From Porphyra umbilicalis (taxonomy: Eukaryota > Rhodophyta > Bangiophyceae > Bangiales > Bangiaceae): 25,008 nt of DNA. How positions within the stretch are numbered: position 1 is the stretch's first letter; each line of letters begins with the position of its first letter. The notes beneath the pieces were generated by a model. The model did not search any database. It was not told where the DNA came from and saw nothing but the letters and a program-made list of their open reading frames with translations. The stretch covers positions 180,720-205,727 of the forward strand of contig KV918883.1 in the NCBI GenBank assembly GCA_002049455.2, given 5' to 3'. Both the position numbers and the translations under genes were made by a program. Below, in pieces: positions 1 to 10,228 of the stretch.

Positions 1-106
1 CCATGCCTGCGGCGCGCACGCGGGCCAGAACGCCCTGAGGACGCCCTCCAGTTTCCAACTTTGCTGCTGGCCCGACAAACCCCACAACCTTTGCTGCCAA
101 AACAAT

Positions 107-142
107 GCGATCATGCCCACCGCCGGCGGTGGGCATGATCGC
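107..142. repeat. 36-bp perfect palindrome
   Basis: An 18-bp arm starting GCGATCATGCCC is followed with no spacer by its exact reverse complement. A shorter palindrome, TCCGGCCGGA, follows directly. The symmetry is perfect, so a cruciform is possible in principle. It is not inside a recognisable gene and no terminator-like T-run follows. It could be a footprint of two fused inverted ends; this is inference. Confidence 0.85.
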
Positions 143-254
143 TCCGGCCGGAGCTGCGTGCTGGGCACCAGGCAATCATGAACTTGAAATAGTGAAATTA
201 TCCGTGCTCTATGCGCGCCCTATCCGCGCCTCGGCGTCGAGGGGCGCGGGGCGT

Positions 255-298
255 TAACAGCGCCCTAACAGCGCCCTAACAGCGCCTTAACAACGCCC
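255..298. repeat. 11-bp tandem repeat, four copies
   Basis: The unit TAACAGCGCCC occurs at 255-265 and 266-276, then with one change at 277-287 (final C to T) and one at 288-298 (TAACAACGCCC). It lies in non-coding sequence. No function is evident. Confidence 0.85.
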
Positions 299-376
299 CT
301 CAGGCCCTTTCGCAGACCGCTTTCGCAGAAGACGGGGCCCGCGATTCGAAGCTCCTATTGGCTCGTGACGGTCGCC

Positions 377-613
377 GCGGTGCATCCCCGATTTGTCAAC
401 ATACAGCCGTTCTCTCAAAAACCTCGCACGCAAACTGTTGCACCACTCTGACAAATCGGCCTTCATGGGGTCGCAGAGGCCGATTTGTCAGAGCCTTCAT
501 GGGGTCGCAGAGGCCGATATGTCAGAGTGGTGCAACAGTTTGCGTGCGAGGTTTTTGAGAGAACGGCTGTACGCGGCCGCGCCGCGTATGCTGACAACCC
601 CGGGATGCACCGC
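377..613. repeat. Foldback (hairpin) element with internal 34-bp direct repeats
   Basis: Positions 402-461 and 512-571 are near-perfect reverse complements (about 60 bp). The symmetry continues outward to about 377 and 613, where GCGGTGCATCC on the left matches GGATGCACCGC on the right. The right arm carries about 16 extra GC-rich bases (around 572-588) that the left arm lacks. The centre holds a 34-bp direct repeat (460-493 and 494-527) with one mismatch, built on CCTTCATGGGGTCGCAGAGG. No transposase is encoded. A foldback or MITE-like insertion is the simplest reading; I found no convincing target duplication. Confidence 0.75.
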
Positions 614-619
614 GCTGCA

Positions 620-1990
620 CGTAGTTCCGGCGAAGGCGCAAGAGTTGACATCAGTAATTTTACTATTTGACGATCAATTTGTCTCTATCCAGCCCCCAAT
701 TCTGTCCCTGTGACCGGCGGCGACCGCATCAGGCCCTTTCTTAGCAGTTCCTTCGTTCATGTGACGCTTCGTGTGACGAGCTCTCAGCTTAAAAAGGTCG
801 CAGTGGGTTGTCCCTTCGTGTGACAGTGTGACGCGGAATGTTTCTGATGAATTTAACGTAAGTGATTGTCGGTCCAAGGGCTGACTTCGAGCGCTCGGAT
901 GCTTGGCTCGGCACGGGCGCACACCGATGCAGTAGAACTCCGTGGTTCAATGTAAGCCATGAGGGCGACGCCTGTGTCTCCCTCGCCTCGTTGCCGACGC
1001 CTCGTTACCGAGCCAGGCAGCCTGAAATTGAACCCTTGGCGCCACGTTCGCCACACCAGGATCGCCTCGCTGGATGGTCCATGCAGCATGCTGTGCAGAG
1101 CTATGGAAGAAGTCCGTTGGGGGGGTAGCTTGGGCCCGCCATGATACCTGCAGCGTACGCTCGTATCGCGCTATGGGCGTACTGAGGAATCCTCGAATTT
1201 GTGCTGTCGTACAGAAACGGGGACGGAGAGGCGGCCATCTGCAACAGGGCAGCGTAGGGGACCAGCTTGTCTTTCGGACGAGGCTGAGGGGCGTGGGGGG
1301 TTGCCAAAGAAGGGGGAAGACGTGGCCCGACTCGACTGTGGCGTCGCTTTCGACTGCAGCCAGTAGGAGCCGACGGACTCGAACGTCCATCAAACCAGTC
1401 ACATTGGAATTGATTGTTTCCAAGTTCGCACTTGAAATCGTTCCACAAGACCAGCACGCGGCAAGGTCGATCGTCGCGAAAATGTACCACGTACTGAGAA
1501 CGTGCCTGGGGAGTTGGCCAGCAGTATTGCAGGTTGATCTGAAACGGTCCCAAAAGGGCCCCCAGTACGATATTTGCCGAGATTTGTCGCGTACTGGACC
1601 CCTGTTCTCCACAGTGTTCTTCCAAATGGGTAAGGTCCCATATTCGCATTTTAGATCCCCAGTACGATCTGACACTGCTCAAAGTCGTGTCTGGGAGCCA
1701 TGCGCGCACCTTGCGCACACCCCAGTAGGCATTCTGGAGGCACCCAGAGGCACCCGGAGGCCCCCAGAGGCACCCTGCAGGACGTCCTACGGGATTTACC
1801 GAGGAGTTACGTGACACCCTCTTGCGGCGATTCGTGGCCGCGCGCCCAGTCGCTACGCAGCAGGTCGTAATCCGGATACGCAGCGCACGCGGAAGCGCCG
1901 TCGTAAATGGCCCCTGTTGCGCCACGTTATCGCTCACCGTCGCAGAACGTTGCACACAGACAGGCATTTTACAGGGCGCTCTCACGCTTC
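620..1990. other. Stretch without a convincing gene
   Basis: Long open frames exist on both strands (for example about 294 codons on minus at 1101-1985), but they overlap one another, show no domain, and have no clear start or splice context. Visible structure is limited to a 10-bp repeat like AGGCACCCGG (about 1737-1785) and two similar CCCAGTACGAT sites near 1560 and 1660. Confidence 0.5.
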
Positions 1991-1994
1991 ATGT

Positions 1995-2078
1995 GGGGGG
2001 GGGGGGGCAGTACGGGCAGTACGGGGCAGTACGTGGGAGGGGGGGGGGGGGGGGGCAGTACGGGCAGTACGCCCTCTC
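1995..2078. repeat. G-runs with GGGCAGTAC repeats
   Basis: Runs of 13 G (1995-2007) and 17 G (2039-2055) are each followed by copies of GGGCAGTAC. The same core, as GGGGCAGTAA, forms the array at 4551-4665 inside intron 1 of the neighbouring gene. This copy sits about 200 bp beyond that gene's stop codon. A C-rich tract follows on the plus strand (2080-2185). The G-runs could form quadruplexes. Confidence 0.8.
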
Positions 2079-2285
2079 TCCCCGCACCCCCGCTCGCCCC
2101 ACCCCCTTTCCCCTCGCTCCCCCCGCTCCCCCCGCTCCCCCGCTCCCCCCCCGCCCCCTCGCCCCCACCCCCACCCCCCACCCCCGCAAGCACAGCAAAC
2201 AATGAAAAAGGCCAGAAACAAGACCGAGAACAACGCAATGCCAAGAGCACAAGCAACGCGAGTAGCAGACACACCATCAAACGCG

Positions 2286-5200
2286 CTATGAGGTGTTGCT
2301 CTCAGTCCCCAGAGCGCTAGGGAAAAACTCGGGATCCGATGACTGATCGTCACTGTCCGCCGGGCCCGCCGTGCGCGCGAACTGGCGCCGCTCCCAGACC
2401 TTCTTCTTGGGCCTTCGCACCTCCTCCTCAGAGTCGGAGCGGTCAAAGGGGTGGCGTTGCCAGTTGGGCACTCGCCCCACCCCAGCACCCAGCCGACGCG
2501 GCACCGAGGGCAGTGGCGGCAAGCTAAGGCCTGCCAGCTCGCGCCCCCATCCACCTCCGTCATCCCCGCCTCCGCCGCCACCGCCACCGCCTGCCCCACC
2601 GCGCGGCGGCGCATCGACGGGGGCGCCCGCCCCGCCGCCACCGCCACCGCCTGCCCCACCGCGCGGCGGCGCATCGACGGGGGCGCCCGCCCCGCCGCCA
2701 CCGCCACCGCCTGCCCCACCGCGCGGCGGCGCATCGACGGGGGCGCCCGCCCCGCCGCCACCGCCACCGCCTGCCCCACCGCGCGGCGGCGCATCGACGG
2801 GGGCGCCCGCCCCGCCGCCACCGCCACCGCCTGCCCCACCGCCCGCACCACCATGGGCCGGCGCGTGGCCGCCGCCGCTGCTCGCCCCACCACCGTCTCC
2901 GTCCTCGTCATCCCCATCCCCGTCGAGGTCCACGACCTCCTTCCGCGCCGCCACCCAGTTGCGCACCATCTGTCTCAGACTTGCGTGCTCGCTCTCAGTA
3001 ACGTCCTCGTCGTCGGCGCGGGCATTCACGTTGACGCCCAAGTGGACAGCAGGGGGCTCACCTTCTTCGGGGGAGTTGGGAATGGTTGCCCGGTCGTCCT
3101 CGTCCTGGTTTGTCTTGAAGAGCTTGGCCCAGTAGTCTCCTGACTCATCAACCTCCACATGCAGGTAAGTCAACTCTTTCGCCCAAGCGGCGCGCCCCGC
3201 TTTCATCTTCCCGCCGTGCAGCACGCACTCGTTCACCTTCCTGCCGTCCGCAGAGAGGTACTCTCCCTCCAGGCACATACGAATCTGCATGGGTCACAGA
3301 CACACGAGCCACAGAGACGACACACTCAAGCAACTGCGTGGCTTCAAGTGCCGGTCAGTATCGGCCAGTACCTCAATGGAACCCCCTACAGCGCTTTTGC
3401 AACACCCCAGCCACAGTACACTCTCCGTCCATGGCGCCAATAACGTACCTTGCTCAGCACAAAGGCCAGCGTGGCGAGCACCGTCGAGGCCAGTGCGTCT
3501 CCGTCATCCCCGTCAGGAAAGGTGTACTTGTCCGGGTCCCCACCACAGTGGGAAACCACAGCCAGGAAGGCGTTGAGGACTCCCCGACGCCCGTTGGCAC
3601 CCCTGAGGTACCCCCGGCCATGTAAGAACCGCCTTGTCTCCGCCTTGGATGTACCGCCGTAGCCGCTGCCCGCCGTCCACGCCCGAAAGATACAGTCCTT
3701 GAGGTTAAAGTGTACGTTGTTGCGCGTCTTACCTAGCCACGGCTTGAGCATCTTGGAGCTAGGGAGCTTCGAGTTATTGACCGCGGGGACAGAGAAGTTG
3801 GTCAGCAGGAGCTTTTCAGCGTCCTTCTTGTCGACTTTGGCCACCTCCATCACGACGGCCGCCAGAAACGGCCTGAGGGTCTCGCGGGAGTGGTACACGT
3901 CGTCGTTGGTGGACGGCGCCAGGATGCCATTGTGCATGCGCTGAGTGAGGCAGCTGCGCAGCGCCTGGATCCGTGGCTTGCCCCTCGTGCCCCTCGGCAG
4001 CGCGTCCTCGCTTGCCGTGCCACCCGCAGTGGCCTTTGCCGCTGGCCGCGCCCGGGGTGACAGCTTGCTTGGTGATAGCGGGGTGACAGTGGCCGGTGGC
4101 TCCCCATCCAAACCAGAGCCGGTAGTATCAGCGCCGTCGGCATCCGCTGACGGGCTGACTCCGCGACGACGCTTGGCCGCGGGGGCAAATGTCTTGGCGT
4201 ATGCTTGAGCTGTCTGGATGGCCATCTCTTGGGCAGCACGTGCCGAGACGAAGCTGTTGTGCGCGGCAATATGCGCCGACAGCAGGGCGTTTGACGTACT
4301 GGTGCACCAGGAAGGGGGCTCAACCGGTACCGCGACGCCGTCGACACGCCACGTCAGTGCGTTGGCAGCGTCTTCCACCGCTGCCGAAACCACGCGGTCG
4401 CGCAGGCGCTTGCGTGAACTAGACGCCTTGGGCGTGGATGACTTGGTCGGAGTGCCAGCAGCAGCCGAGGTCTCGCCATCCTGCTGGGCTGGCCACTTTC
4501 GGCCGGGCCAAAAGGTTGACAGTTTGGTCTGGCTGAGAACAGGGGAAGAAATGGGGCAGCACGGGGCAGTAAGGGGGCAGCACGGGGCAGTAAAGGGGCA
4601 GCACGGGGCAGTATAGGGGCAGTAAGGGGCAGTAAGGGGCAGTAAGGGGCAGTAAGGGGCAGTAATAGAAAGTACTCGGGTCAGCTGTCGGCACAGGACG
4701 CCCACCGGCACACGACATCGCTCCAGTGCGCCAGTATCGACGCACGCGGAGCACGACAGCTCCGACCTCCATGCAAGAAGCGACAGGAAAAGCAAAAAAG
4801 AGGCAAGGCACGCAGTATACATGCAGAGAGAACGTACAGTTGTTCAGCCGGGAGACTGGTGTCCTTGTTGGCCCTCCTCATCGCCGATCCGCCCGAGCAT
4901 CCTCCCGCGGCAGAAGCGGGGCGTGCCGACGCGGCAGGTGCGCTCCCAGCGCGGGAACCAGCCTGGCCGCCAGCCATACTCGCCGAGTGCGACGCGACCG
5001 AGTGGGACAAGTTTCGCTCGTCTTGCGGGGGAGAAGTGGCAGCACGCGGCGGGGGAGCAGGCGGCGGGGGAGTGGCAGCACGCGGCGGGGGAGTGGCAGC
5101 ACGCGTCGGAGTGACAGCTCGCGTCGAGGGAGTGGCAGCACGCGTCGAGGGAGTGGCAACACGCGGCAGGGCGGCGGCAGTAGGCGGCGGGGCGGGAGCA

Positions 5201-5676
5201 GCAGGCGGCGGGACGGGGGCAGTAGGCGGCGGGGCGGGGGCAGTAGGCGGCGGGGCGAGGGCAGTAGGCGGCGGGGCGGGAGCAGCAGGCGGCGGGACGG
5301 GGGCAGTAGGCGGCGGGGCGAGGGCAGCAGGCGGCGGGGCGGCGGCAGTAGGCGGCGGGGCGGCGGCGGCAGTAGGCGGCGGGGCGGCGGCAGTAGGCGG
5401 CGGGGCGGCGGCTGCTGCTCCGGAATCGCGGAAAGCGAGGACGGCGGCGCTCAGAAGGGAGGCCGTCGACTCCCGGCCCTTGTCGGCGGCGGCCGTCGGT
5501 GCTCCGTCCGCGACTCGGTAGGCGTCGACGGCCGTCGCCTCGGTCCCTGGTCCATTCCGGCCATCGCCGGCGGCTGCAGCCGCTGCCCCACGGTCCCCGC
5601 GGCCTCCGGTCTCCTCTCTGTCCAGTACGTTGCCAATGCACACGAGTAGGCGGCCCAAAGAGGAAGCATTCGCCAT
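2286..5676 (-). CDS. Three-exon gene for an unrecognised 973-residue protein
   Basis: Exons on the minus strand are 5676-4838, 4532-3449 and 3284-2286 (stop). Intron 1 is GTACGT...TTCTCAG and intron 2 is GTACGT...ATGCAG. Phases agree: two bases carried over at the first junction, none at the second. The start is an ATG whose protein begins MANASSLGRLL. Residues 1-280 are mostly Ala/Pro-rich (APPPTA-type repeats) and likely disordered. A basic stretch KRRRG in exon 2 could be a nuclear signal. Residues about 470-700 look folded (KMLKPWLGKTRNNVHFNLKD, GRGYLRGANGRRGVLNAFL) and cross junction 2. Then come an Asp-rich linker, a Gly-rich region with four identical 20-residue repeats, and a charged tail (SDSEEEVRRPKKKVWERRQF). 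I recognise no family and assign no function. It is head-to-head with the transposase at 6543, so it could be an accessory gene of that element or a host gene. The splicing model is well supported; expression is unknown. Confidence 0.6.
2581..2842. repeat. Four identical 60-bp tandem units, in coding sequence
   Basis: Units at 2581-2640, 2641-2700, 2701-2760 and 2761-2820 are identical base for base; a 22-bp partial copy follows. The unit is 20 codons, so copy number can change without breaking the frame of the minus-strand gene. Each unit encodes a Gly-rich segment with APVDAPPRG. Identity at silent sites points to recent expansion or homogenisation, or to a collapsed or expanded assembly. 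Confidence 0.95.
3285..3448 (-). other. Intron 2 of the 973-residue protein gene
   Basis: A 164-bp phase-0 intron. The donor is CTGAGCAAG|GTACGTTATT and the acceptor CCCATGCAG|ATTCG. A branch-point-like TACTGAC lies about 70 bases upstream of the acceptor. Without splicing, the frame stops at 3386. Confidence 0.75.
4533..4837 (-). other. Intron 1 of the 973-residue protein gene
   Basis: A 305-bp phase-2 intron. The donor is GAACAACT|GTACGTTCTC and the acceptor CCCCTGTTCTCAG|CCAGACC. It contains the GGGGCAGTA minisatellite, so the Cys/Pro-rich peptide that array would encode is avoided. The two-base carry-over plus the first base of exon 2 makes a Leu codon and keeps the frame. Confidence 0.7.
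4551..4665. repeat. GGGGCAGTA minisatellite, about 11 copies
   Basis: The first half alternates GGGGCAGCAC and GGGGCAGTAA-type units of 10-11 bp. The second half is a purer run of GGGGCAGTAA (about 4616-4665). G-tracts are on the plus strand, so the pre-mRNA of the minus gene carries C-tracts. It lies wholly within intron 1. Confidence 0.9.
5040..5420. repeat. Degenerate coding repeat (Pro/Ala-rich)
   Basis: Imperfect units of about 18-24 bp built on GGCGGCGGGGC and GCAGTAG. On the minus strand they encode APPPTA, VPPPAA and related peptides in exon 1 of the 973-residue protein gene. The proximal part (5095-5165) has ATPSTRA-type repeats instead. This is low-complexity sequence with presumably no fixed fold. 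Confidence 0.8.
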
Positions 5677-6542
5677 TCTGCCAACTGCGGGCGCGGGCAG
5701 AAGGGGGGTTCGAGCGTCTGTGCGGGGTCGGAGGGGGGGGGGTCCGTGTGGGGGTCAGGGAGAGGGTCCGTAAGGATGCTGGGAGCCCGTTTGTCGCGGT
5801 GCGGGCCGCCTCAAGGAGGTATCACAGACGAACTGACCAGCGGGCTTTAAGGACACCCACCAGCAGTAGTGGGGCGGGACAGGAGGGCCCCCTGAACGCC
5901 CGTGGAAGAGGTGTTACCGGGCCAAAGAAAGTCCTTGCCGGAGGTGTTGCTGGGCCGTGGCGTGGGCCAAAAACGGGCCAACGAGAAGGGCCGTGAGAAA
6001 GGCCTGGAGAAAGGCCCTTGCCAGCAGTGTTGCCGGGCCGTCTCGCCTGTCCCCAAAAAGCCGACACGAGCCGGACACGGCGGACACAACCTGGGCAGCT
6101 TGCCTGTCGCCAACCTGGAGTGCTTCGCAGCACCAATCAGTGCTCGCCATCAGTATCGAGCTACCATCACGCGGCCCCGTGCAGCTGTGATCAGGTGGCT
6201 CCTGAGCACCCAGCGCCCTCAGGCAGGCAAAAATGATGGCTCGGTGCCCGCACGAGGCTGGGGGGCTCTCATCCATTACCGAGAAGACCATTCGATGCCC
6301 CACAATCTCTTGATCAGGGGCCAGTGCTGACAGACTGACAGATACGATTTCATATTGTGAACCTTGTGGGGTTACTTCTGGTGTTACTGGCTGGGGTTAC
6401 TTTACAGTCAGCATATCTGAATGATGCATTCGTGCCACCTGCCCGTCTTCTTCCCGACCCGGTCGACCGCTGCACCTCTTCCCACCGTGGGTCAGCTCCA
6501 GGCCCGCTCTGTCCTGCTTACGAGTGCTGGTGGCTTGCGTCG
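5677..6542. promoter_or_regulatory. Intergenic region between two divergent genes
   Basis: This is the only space between the 973-residue gene (minus) and the transposase gene (plus), so both promoters should lie here if both are expressed. A degenerate 13-bp motif recurs: GTGTTACCGGGCC near 5911, GTGTTGCTGGGCC near 5944 and GTGTTGCCGGGCC near 6026. Such repeated sites could bind a transposase or a regulator; this is inference. No TATA box stands out. The frame of the transposase is open back to about 6357, but without an ATG. Confidence 0.4.
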
Positions 6543-9500
6543 ATGAGTTTTCCGTGCCGAGCAGCAGACTGCGGCCGCTGTTTTAGTCGATGCCTCGGAC
6601 AGCACCGGCATGCGGCACACGCGCACCGTGAGGCAACGCCCACGAGGTGTGAGGGTATCAACACCATTTGTATAGAGTCTGATGCGTCTGAGGATTCTGG
6701 TGAGCCCGGAGGTCCTGCGGTTGCAGTGCGTTCTGCCATTTGCATTGAGTCTGATGAGTCTGGTGGCCCTACGGTTGCAATGGGTATTGCCGCGACGGCT
6801 GCCACTGCCGCGACGGCTGGCACGTCTAATGCTGGGGGTGCTGGGGACGCTGGGGATGCTGGGGATGCTGGGGGTGTTGGGGGTGTTGGGGGTGTTGGGG
6901 GTGTGCGGGACGTAGTAGGACTGGAGTCTGAGGTATTCCTGGAGCTCGCTCGGGCAATCACAGCACCTGCCTCTCCTCCAAAGCCGTCGCCTCGACGGGG
7001 TCGCGCCCGGCGAGGCGCCCCGTCTGAGAGTACCAGGCGAGGGCGCCGTGCTGACGCGCAGAACCGTCACCGGAGGCGTGCGCGCCGTCGAGGCAACACC
7101 GCCGGTGCCAACCCGACCGATGGATCTGTCGGGGATAATGAGGATACGACTGGAGAGGTACATGCGGCTGCGCGTGGGCATGGCCGTGGGAGTGGTGCCG
7201 GCGGGGGAGGAGTACGAGACGAGGACGGCGGTACGGAAGCTCAGAGCCCCGGGGCCGGTGGCGATCGGGGTTTATGTGAGCAGGTTTTCGACCACTACGA
7301 GCGCTTTGGGGACCCCAGGCGTGCAACCACCGCTTTTCCACCACTGGAGGGCGGAGGAGGCAGCGGGGGAGGGCGCGCCCCGTGGCTGAGCCAAGACCTG
7401 TGGCACGTTTTCACGTTTGCCTGCACGTCGGGCGGCGGATGCGGCCTGTCGCAACAGGAGCTGCGCCGGTTGTACCGGTACACCAAGGAGGTAGAGGCGG
7501 CAAGTTCCGCCTCCCGCACGCCATTTACAGCAGCCTTCCACACTGCAAACCGGTTTATTGCCGCCGTTCGACGATTCAAGCGCTCTCTCGTCGCCCCTCT
7601 CAACTGGAAAAAGGTTGTTATGGCGGTTGACGGTCGCAAGTACCCCGTCTTCTTCCGCGACGCGTTCGACGCTGCCCAGGAGGAGATCATGCAAGTGGAG
7701 CTAGGGGACCTGTGCTGGGGACCGCCGCCGTCTCCAGCTGACAATGGCGTGGAAGGGCCACAGTCGGTGCTACTGCGAGGCAGCTGGGACGGGGAGATGT
7801 ACCGGGAGCAGCAAGCCCACGTCGAGGGCACTATGCACGAGGATACGAGAGTACTGGCGATGCACCTGTACTCTGATGCTACTGTGCTCAGCATCAGCGG
7901 AGCAGTATCGGCTTACCCTTTGCGTATGCGCGTCGTCAACATCAACACCAAGGACGTGCGATGGGTCACACTAGCGTACATCCCACAGGTCGAGTCCAAG
8001 TTCATAAAGACGCGCAAAGGCCATGAGGTGCGTTCCGAGCTGCTCCAGCGGATTTTACACCTCGTCTTTCGGGGCAGCGTGCTGGCCAGCCACCGTGGGG
8101 CGTGGCTGAACTTACCCGGCGGTGGTCGAGTGCGTGTCTCCCCACGTGCCCTCCTTTACGTGTGTGATCAACCTGAGGAGCGTGCCGTAATGTGCCTTAA
8201 GGGTACTGGCTGTCTCTTTCCCTGTACGCCCTGCATGGTGGGACGGGAGGACCCGTGCTCGGCGTCCGGGGCCGATGCTCCTAGCAGAGACGTCCAGGAG
8301 ACGGTACGGGCGCAGCTCAAGAACGCCACGATGGGGACCTTTTGGGGCGCGGCGGCGAGGCGTGCAGAGGTAGAGTTGGAGCACAGCCTCAACAGCGTGG
8401 TCCCTGCGATGGCCGCGTGGGCTGGCCTTGGAAATGGTCCCCGCATGCTGTATCGATTGCCAGGCTTCGATCGCCTTTACGTACGTCTCTTTGCTCGTCG
8501 AGAGTAGAACTGCTCGCTCCTTGCATTCGGTGGGCGGGCGAGCGCCCATGTCGGGCGCCTCTCTATCGGTATGCTGCCTCGGTCCTGTTCAGTATACGTT
8601 CAGTATCTCACTGTGCACGGCCCGTGACATGGCGCGAGTAGCTCTCTTTGGTATTGGTGCTGTGTGTTGTGTGCCCGAGAGTAGGTCATGGACACTGGTA
8701 TCAACAGGAAGGTCGCCAACGAGGTGCCTGTTTACCTCCGCAAGGTGGCAGAAGGTGGAGCCCATGCGCGGTTTGACACCGTCACAAACACCGAGCGTGG
8801 CATCAATATGCGGTTCAAGCACGCGTCGCGTCGTTTGCGCGTGCCGTACATCCACCCTGGGTACGTTTTGAGCCCTACTGGGTGTGTTTATTGCTTGGGG
8901 GCAGGCTGTGGCTCACATCCCTTCACCGTATCCGCGTACTGACAAGAGGCTACCGTGCTATCAGTCCCTTTTGGCAGTATGGGCTCCTATGTCACAGGTA
9001 CTTTGTCCCAGAGGCTACAAGGCAGGCCACAATGACGGGCAGTGAGCACCGTCGTGCCCTACCATTCCTGCCTTTCGGTGTCGTGGGCGTAGCGGGCGCC
9101 CCGGGCAATGGCGACCACCACAGCGCTTTGACTGCGGCTATTTGCGAGCTGGTTGTCGTGACAAACACACTCTTCGCCGCACAGTGTACCAACCAGGGCG
9201 GTGGTATTCTGTACTCGGAGGCGGTTGTGCTGGCCAAGAAGGCCCACGCGTGGGTGGTTGAGGTCTTTCAGCCCGTACTGGGGCCAGCCCACACTACCAA
9301 GCTTCACCGCATGTCGGCGCATCTTCTGGACGAGTTTCGCCTCAGGGGTAACGTCGGTGACGGCAACAGTGCGTATAATGAGGCCCTACACAAGGCAGTT
9401 AAGGCCGCTTACAAGCTTACCAACAAGAGGAGGGACCAGTTCGTCGAGCAACTTGTGCTGAGCGAGCAGGTGTACACCCTGCTCCACGACGGAGAGGAGG

Positions 9501-10228
9501 ACAACGCCGACGCGGAGGAGGAGGGACCAGGGACCGACACGGGCGGCGACTATGACTCGGCAGGGACACGGCGCAGCCGTCCGCAGCGGCGGCAGCGGCG
9601 ACGGCGGCGGCGGCGGTATGCCAAGAAGTACTCTCTGGCTGAGCTGGCCAGGAGCCACAGTATCCCTGGCTTGGCGGCTGTGCTGTGTCGTCCCGAGAGT
9701 ACGCTCCTCTGCAGGAGCGGAAACCTCTATTATGGCGACGCCTCTCAACCGAGGCGAGGGCGCGCCCAACACACAATCCGGGCCGCGCCGGTTTTCCATG
9801 GGTCACCGTGGTTTGACTGGCTGCGGTACCGCCGACCAGATGGGGCCATTCGGGTCGGTCAGGCCGCCCTAGTGGTAACGACACGGGCCCGCGGCTGGGA
9901 GCGGCTGGTGGTGCGGCGAGCGGAAAAGGCTACGGCGACACCCGGATGCGTGCTGACCAAGTACGGGTGTGAGCGCCTACAAATGGATATGGAGGCAGAG
10001 GGAGACGCAGTACGTCTCGACGTGCTTACGACTGCGGACATTGTGAGCTGGATTGCCGTCGAGTATGACTGGGAGGACCTCAGTGAGCGCCACGGCGTTA
10101 CGGTGATGCCCGACGACGTCCCCAACACGGCGGAGGAGCGACGGGCGTCTCGCTTTTTTGTTAATGCGTTTGTTGGTCGAGAGGGCCTGGGTGAGTGCGC
10201 ATCTGACAGTGAGGACGGCTCCGAGTAA
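6543..10228 (+). CDS. KDZ/Plavaka-type (CACTA-like) DDE transposase, three exons
   Basis: Exons are 6543-8480, 8685-8860 and 8998-10228, giving 1,114 residues. Phases agree (0, then 2). I chose ATG 6543, the first ATG of the open frame; it directly precedes a C2H2 finger (C5, C10, H23, H28). Residues about 20-250 are low complexity with GDA/GVG and Arg-rich stretches. The catalytic part follows: Asp445 in LYSDATVLS, Asp542 in LLYVCDQPEERA, a CLFPCTPC zinc motif, and Glu833 in AYNEALHK, which I propose as D-D-E. Splicing 1 rebuilds GFDRLYVMDTGINRK, resembling the family's G-F-x-x-L-H-V-x-D-L-G motif; MTGSEHRRALPFLPF follows splice 2. The C-terminal part has a poly-Arg stretch and an FDWLRY segment as in Plavaka proteins. 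It should cut and paste its element in the nucleus. No stop or frameshift interrupts it. The superfamily call rests on remembered motifs; KDZ versus Plavaka is open. Confidence 0.75.
6833..6905. repeat. 9-bp coding tandem repeat
   Basis: About eight units drift from GCTGGGGAT to GTTGGGGGT and encode GDA then GVG tripeptides in the low-complexity N-terminal part of the transposase. The unit is a multiple of three, so length changes keep the frame. Confidence 0.85.
8481..8684 (+). other. Intron 1 of the transposase gene
   Basis: A 204-bp phase-0 intron with donor CGCCTTTAC|GTACGTCTC and acceptor CCGAGAGTAG|GTCATGG. Without splicing, the frame stops at 8507. Removing it joins GFDRLY to VMDTGIN, a motif expected at this place in the family, which supports the exact boundaries. 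Confidence 0.8.
8861..8997 (+). other. Intron 2 of the transposase gene
   Basis: A 137-bp phase-2 intron with donor CATCCACCCTGG|GTACGTTTTG and acceptor CCTATGTCACAG|GTACTTTG. A branch-point-like TACTGAC lies about 60 bases before the acceptor. The split codon becomes Gly. Confidence 0.8.

Noticed and set aside
1101..1985. Long minus-strand open frame of about 294 codons
   Set aside because: Comparable open frames exist on both strands in the same place, no domain is visible, and composition explains them.
4533..4837. Cys/Pro-rich repeat peptide and hydrophobic leader on the minus strand
   Set aside because: They are encoded by the minisatellite and its flank; strong donor and acceptor signals with matching phase place this stretch in an intron.
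6357..6542. Upstream extension of the transposase with a hydrophobic start (signal-peptide-like)
   Set aside because: It would begin at GTG, which is not credible for a nuclear gene; the first ATG at 6543 directly precedes a zinc finger.
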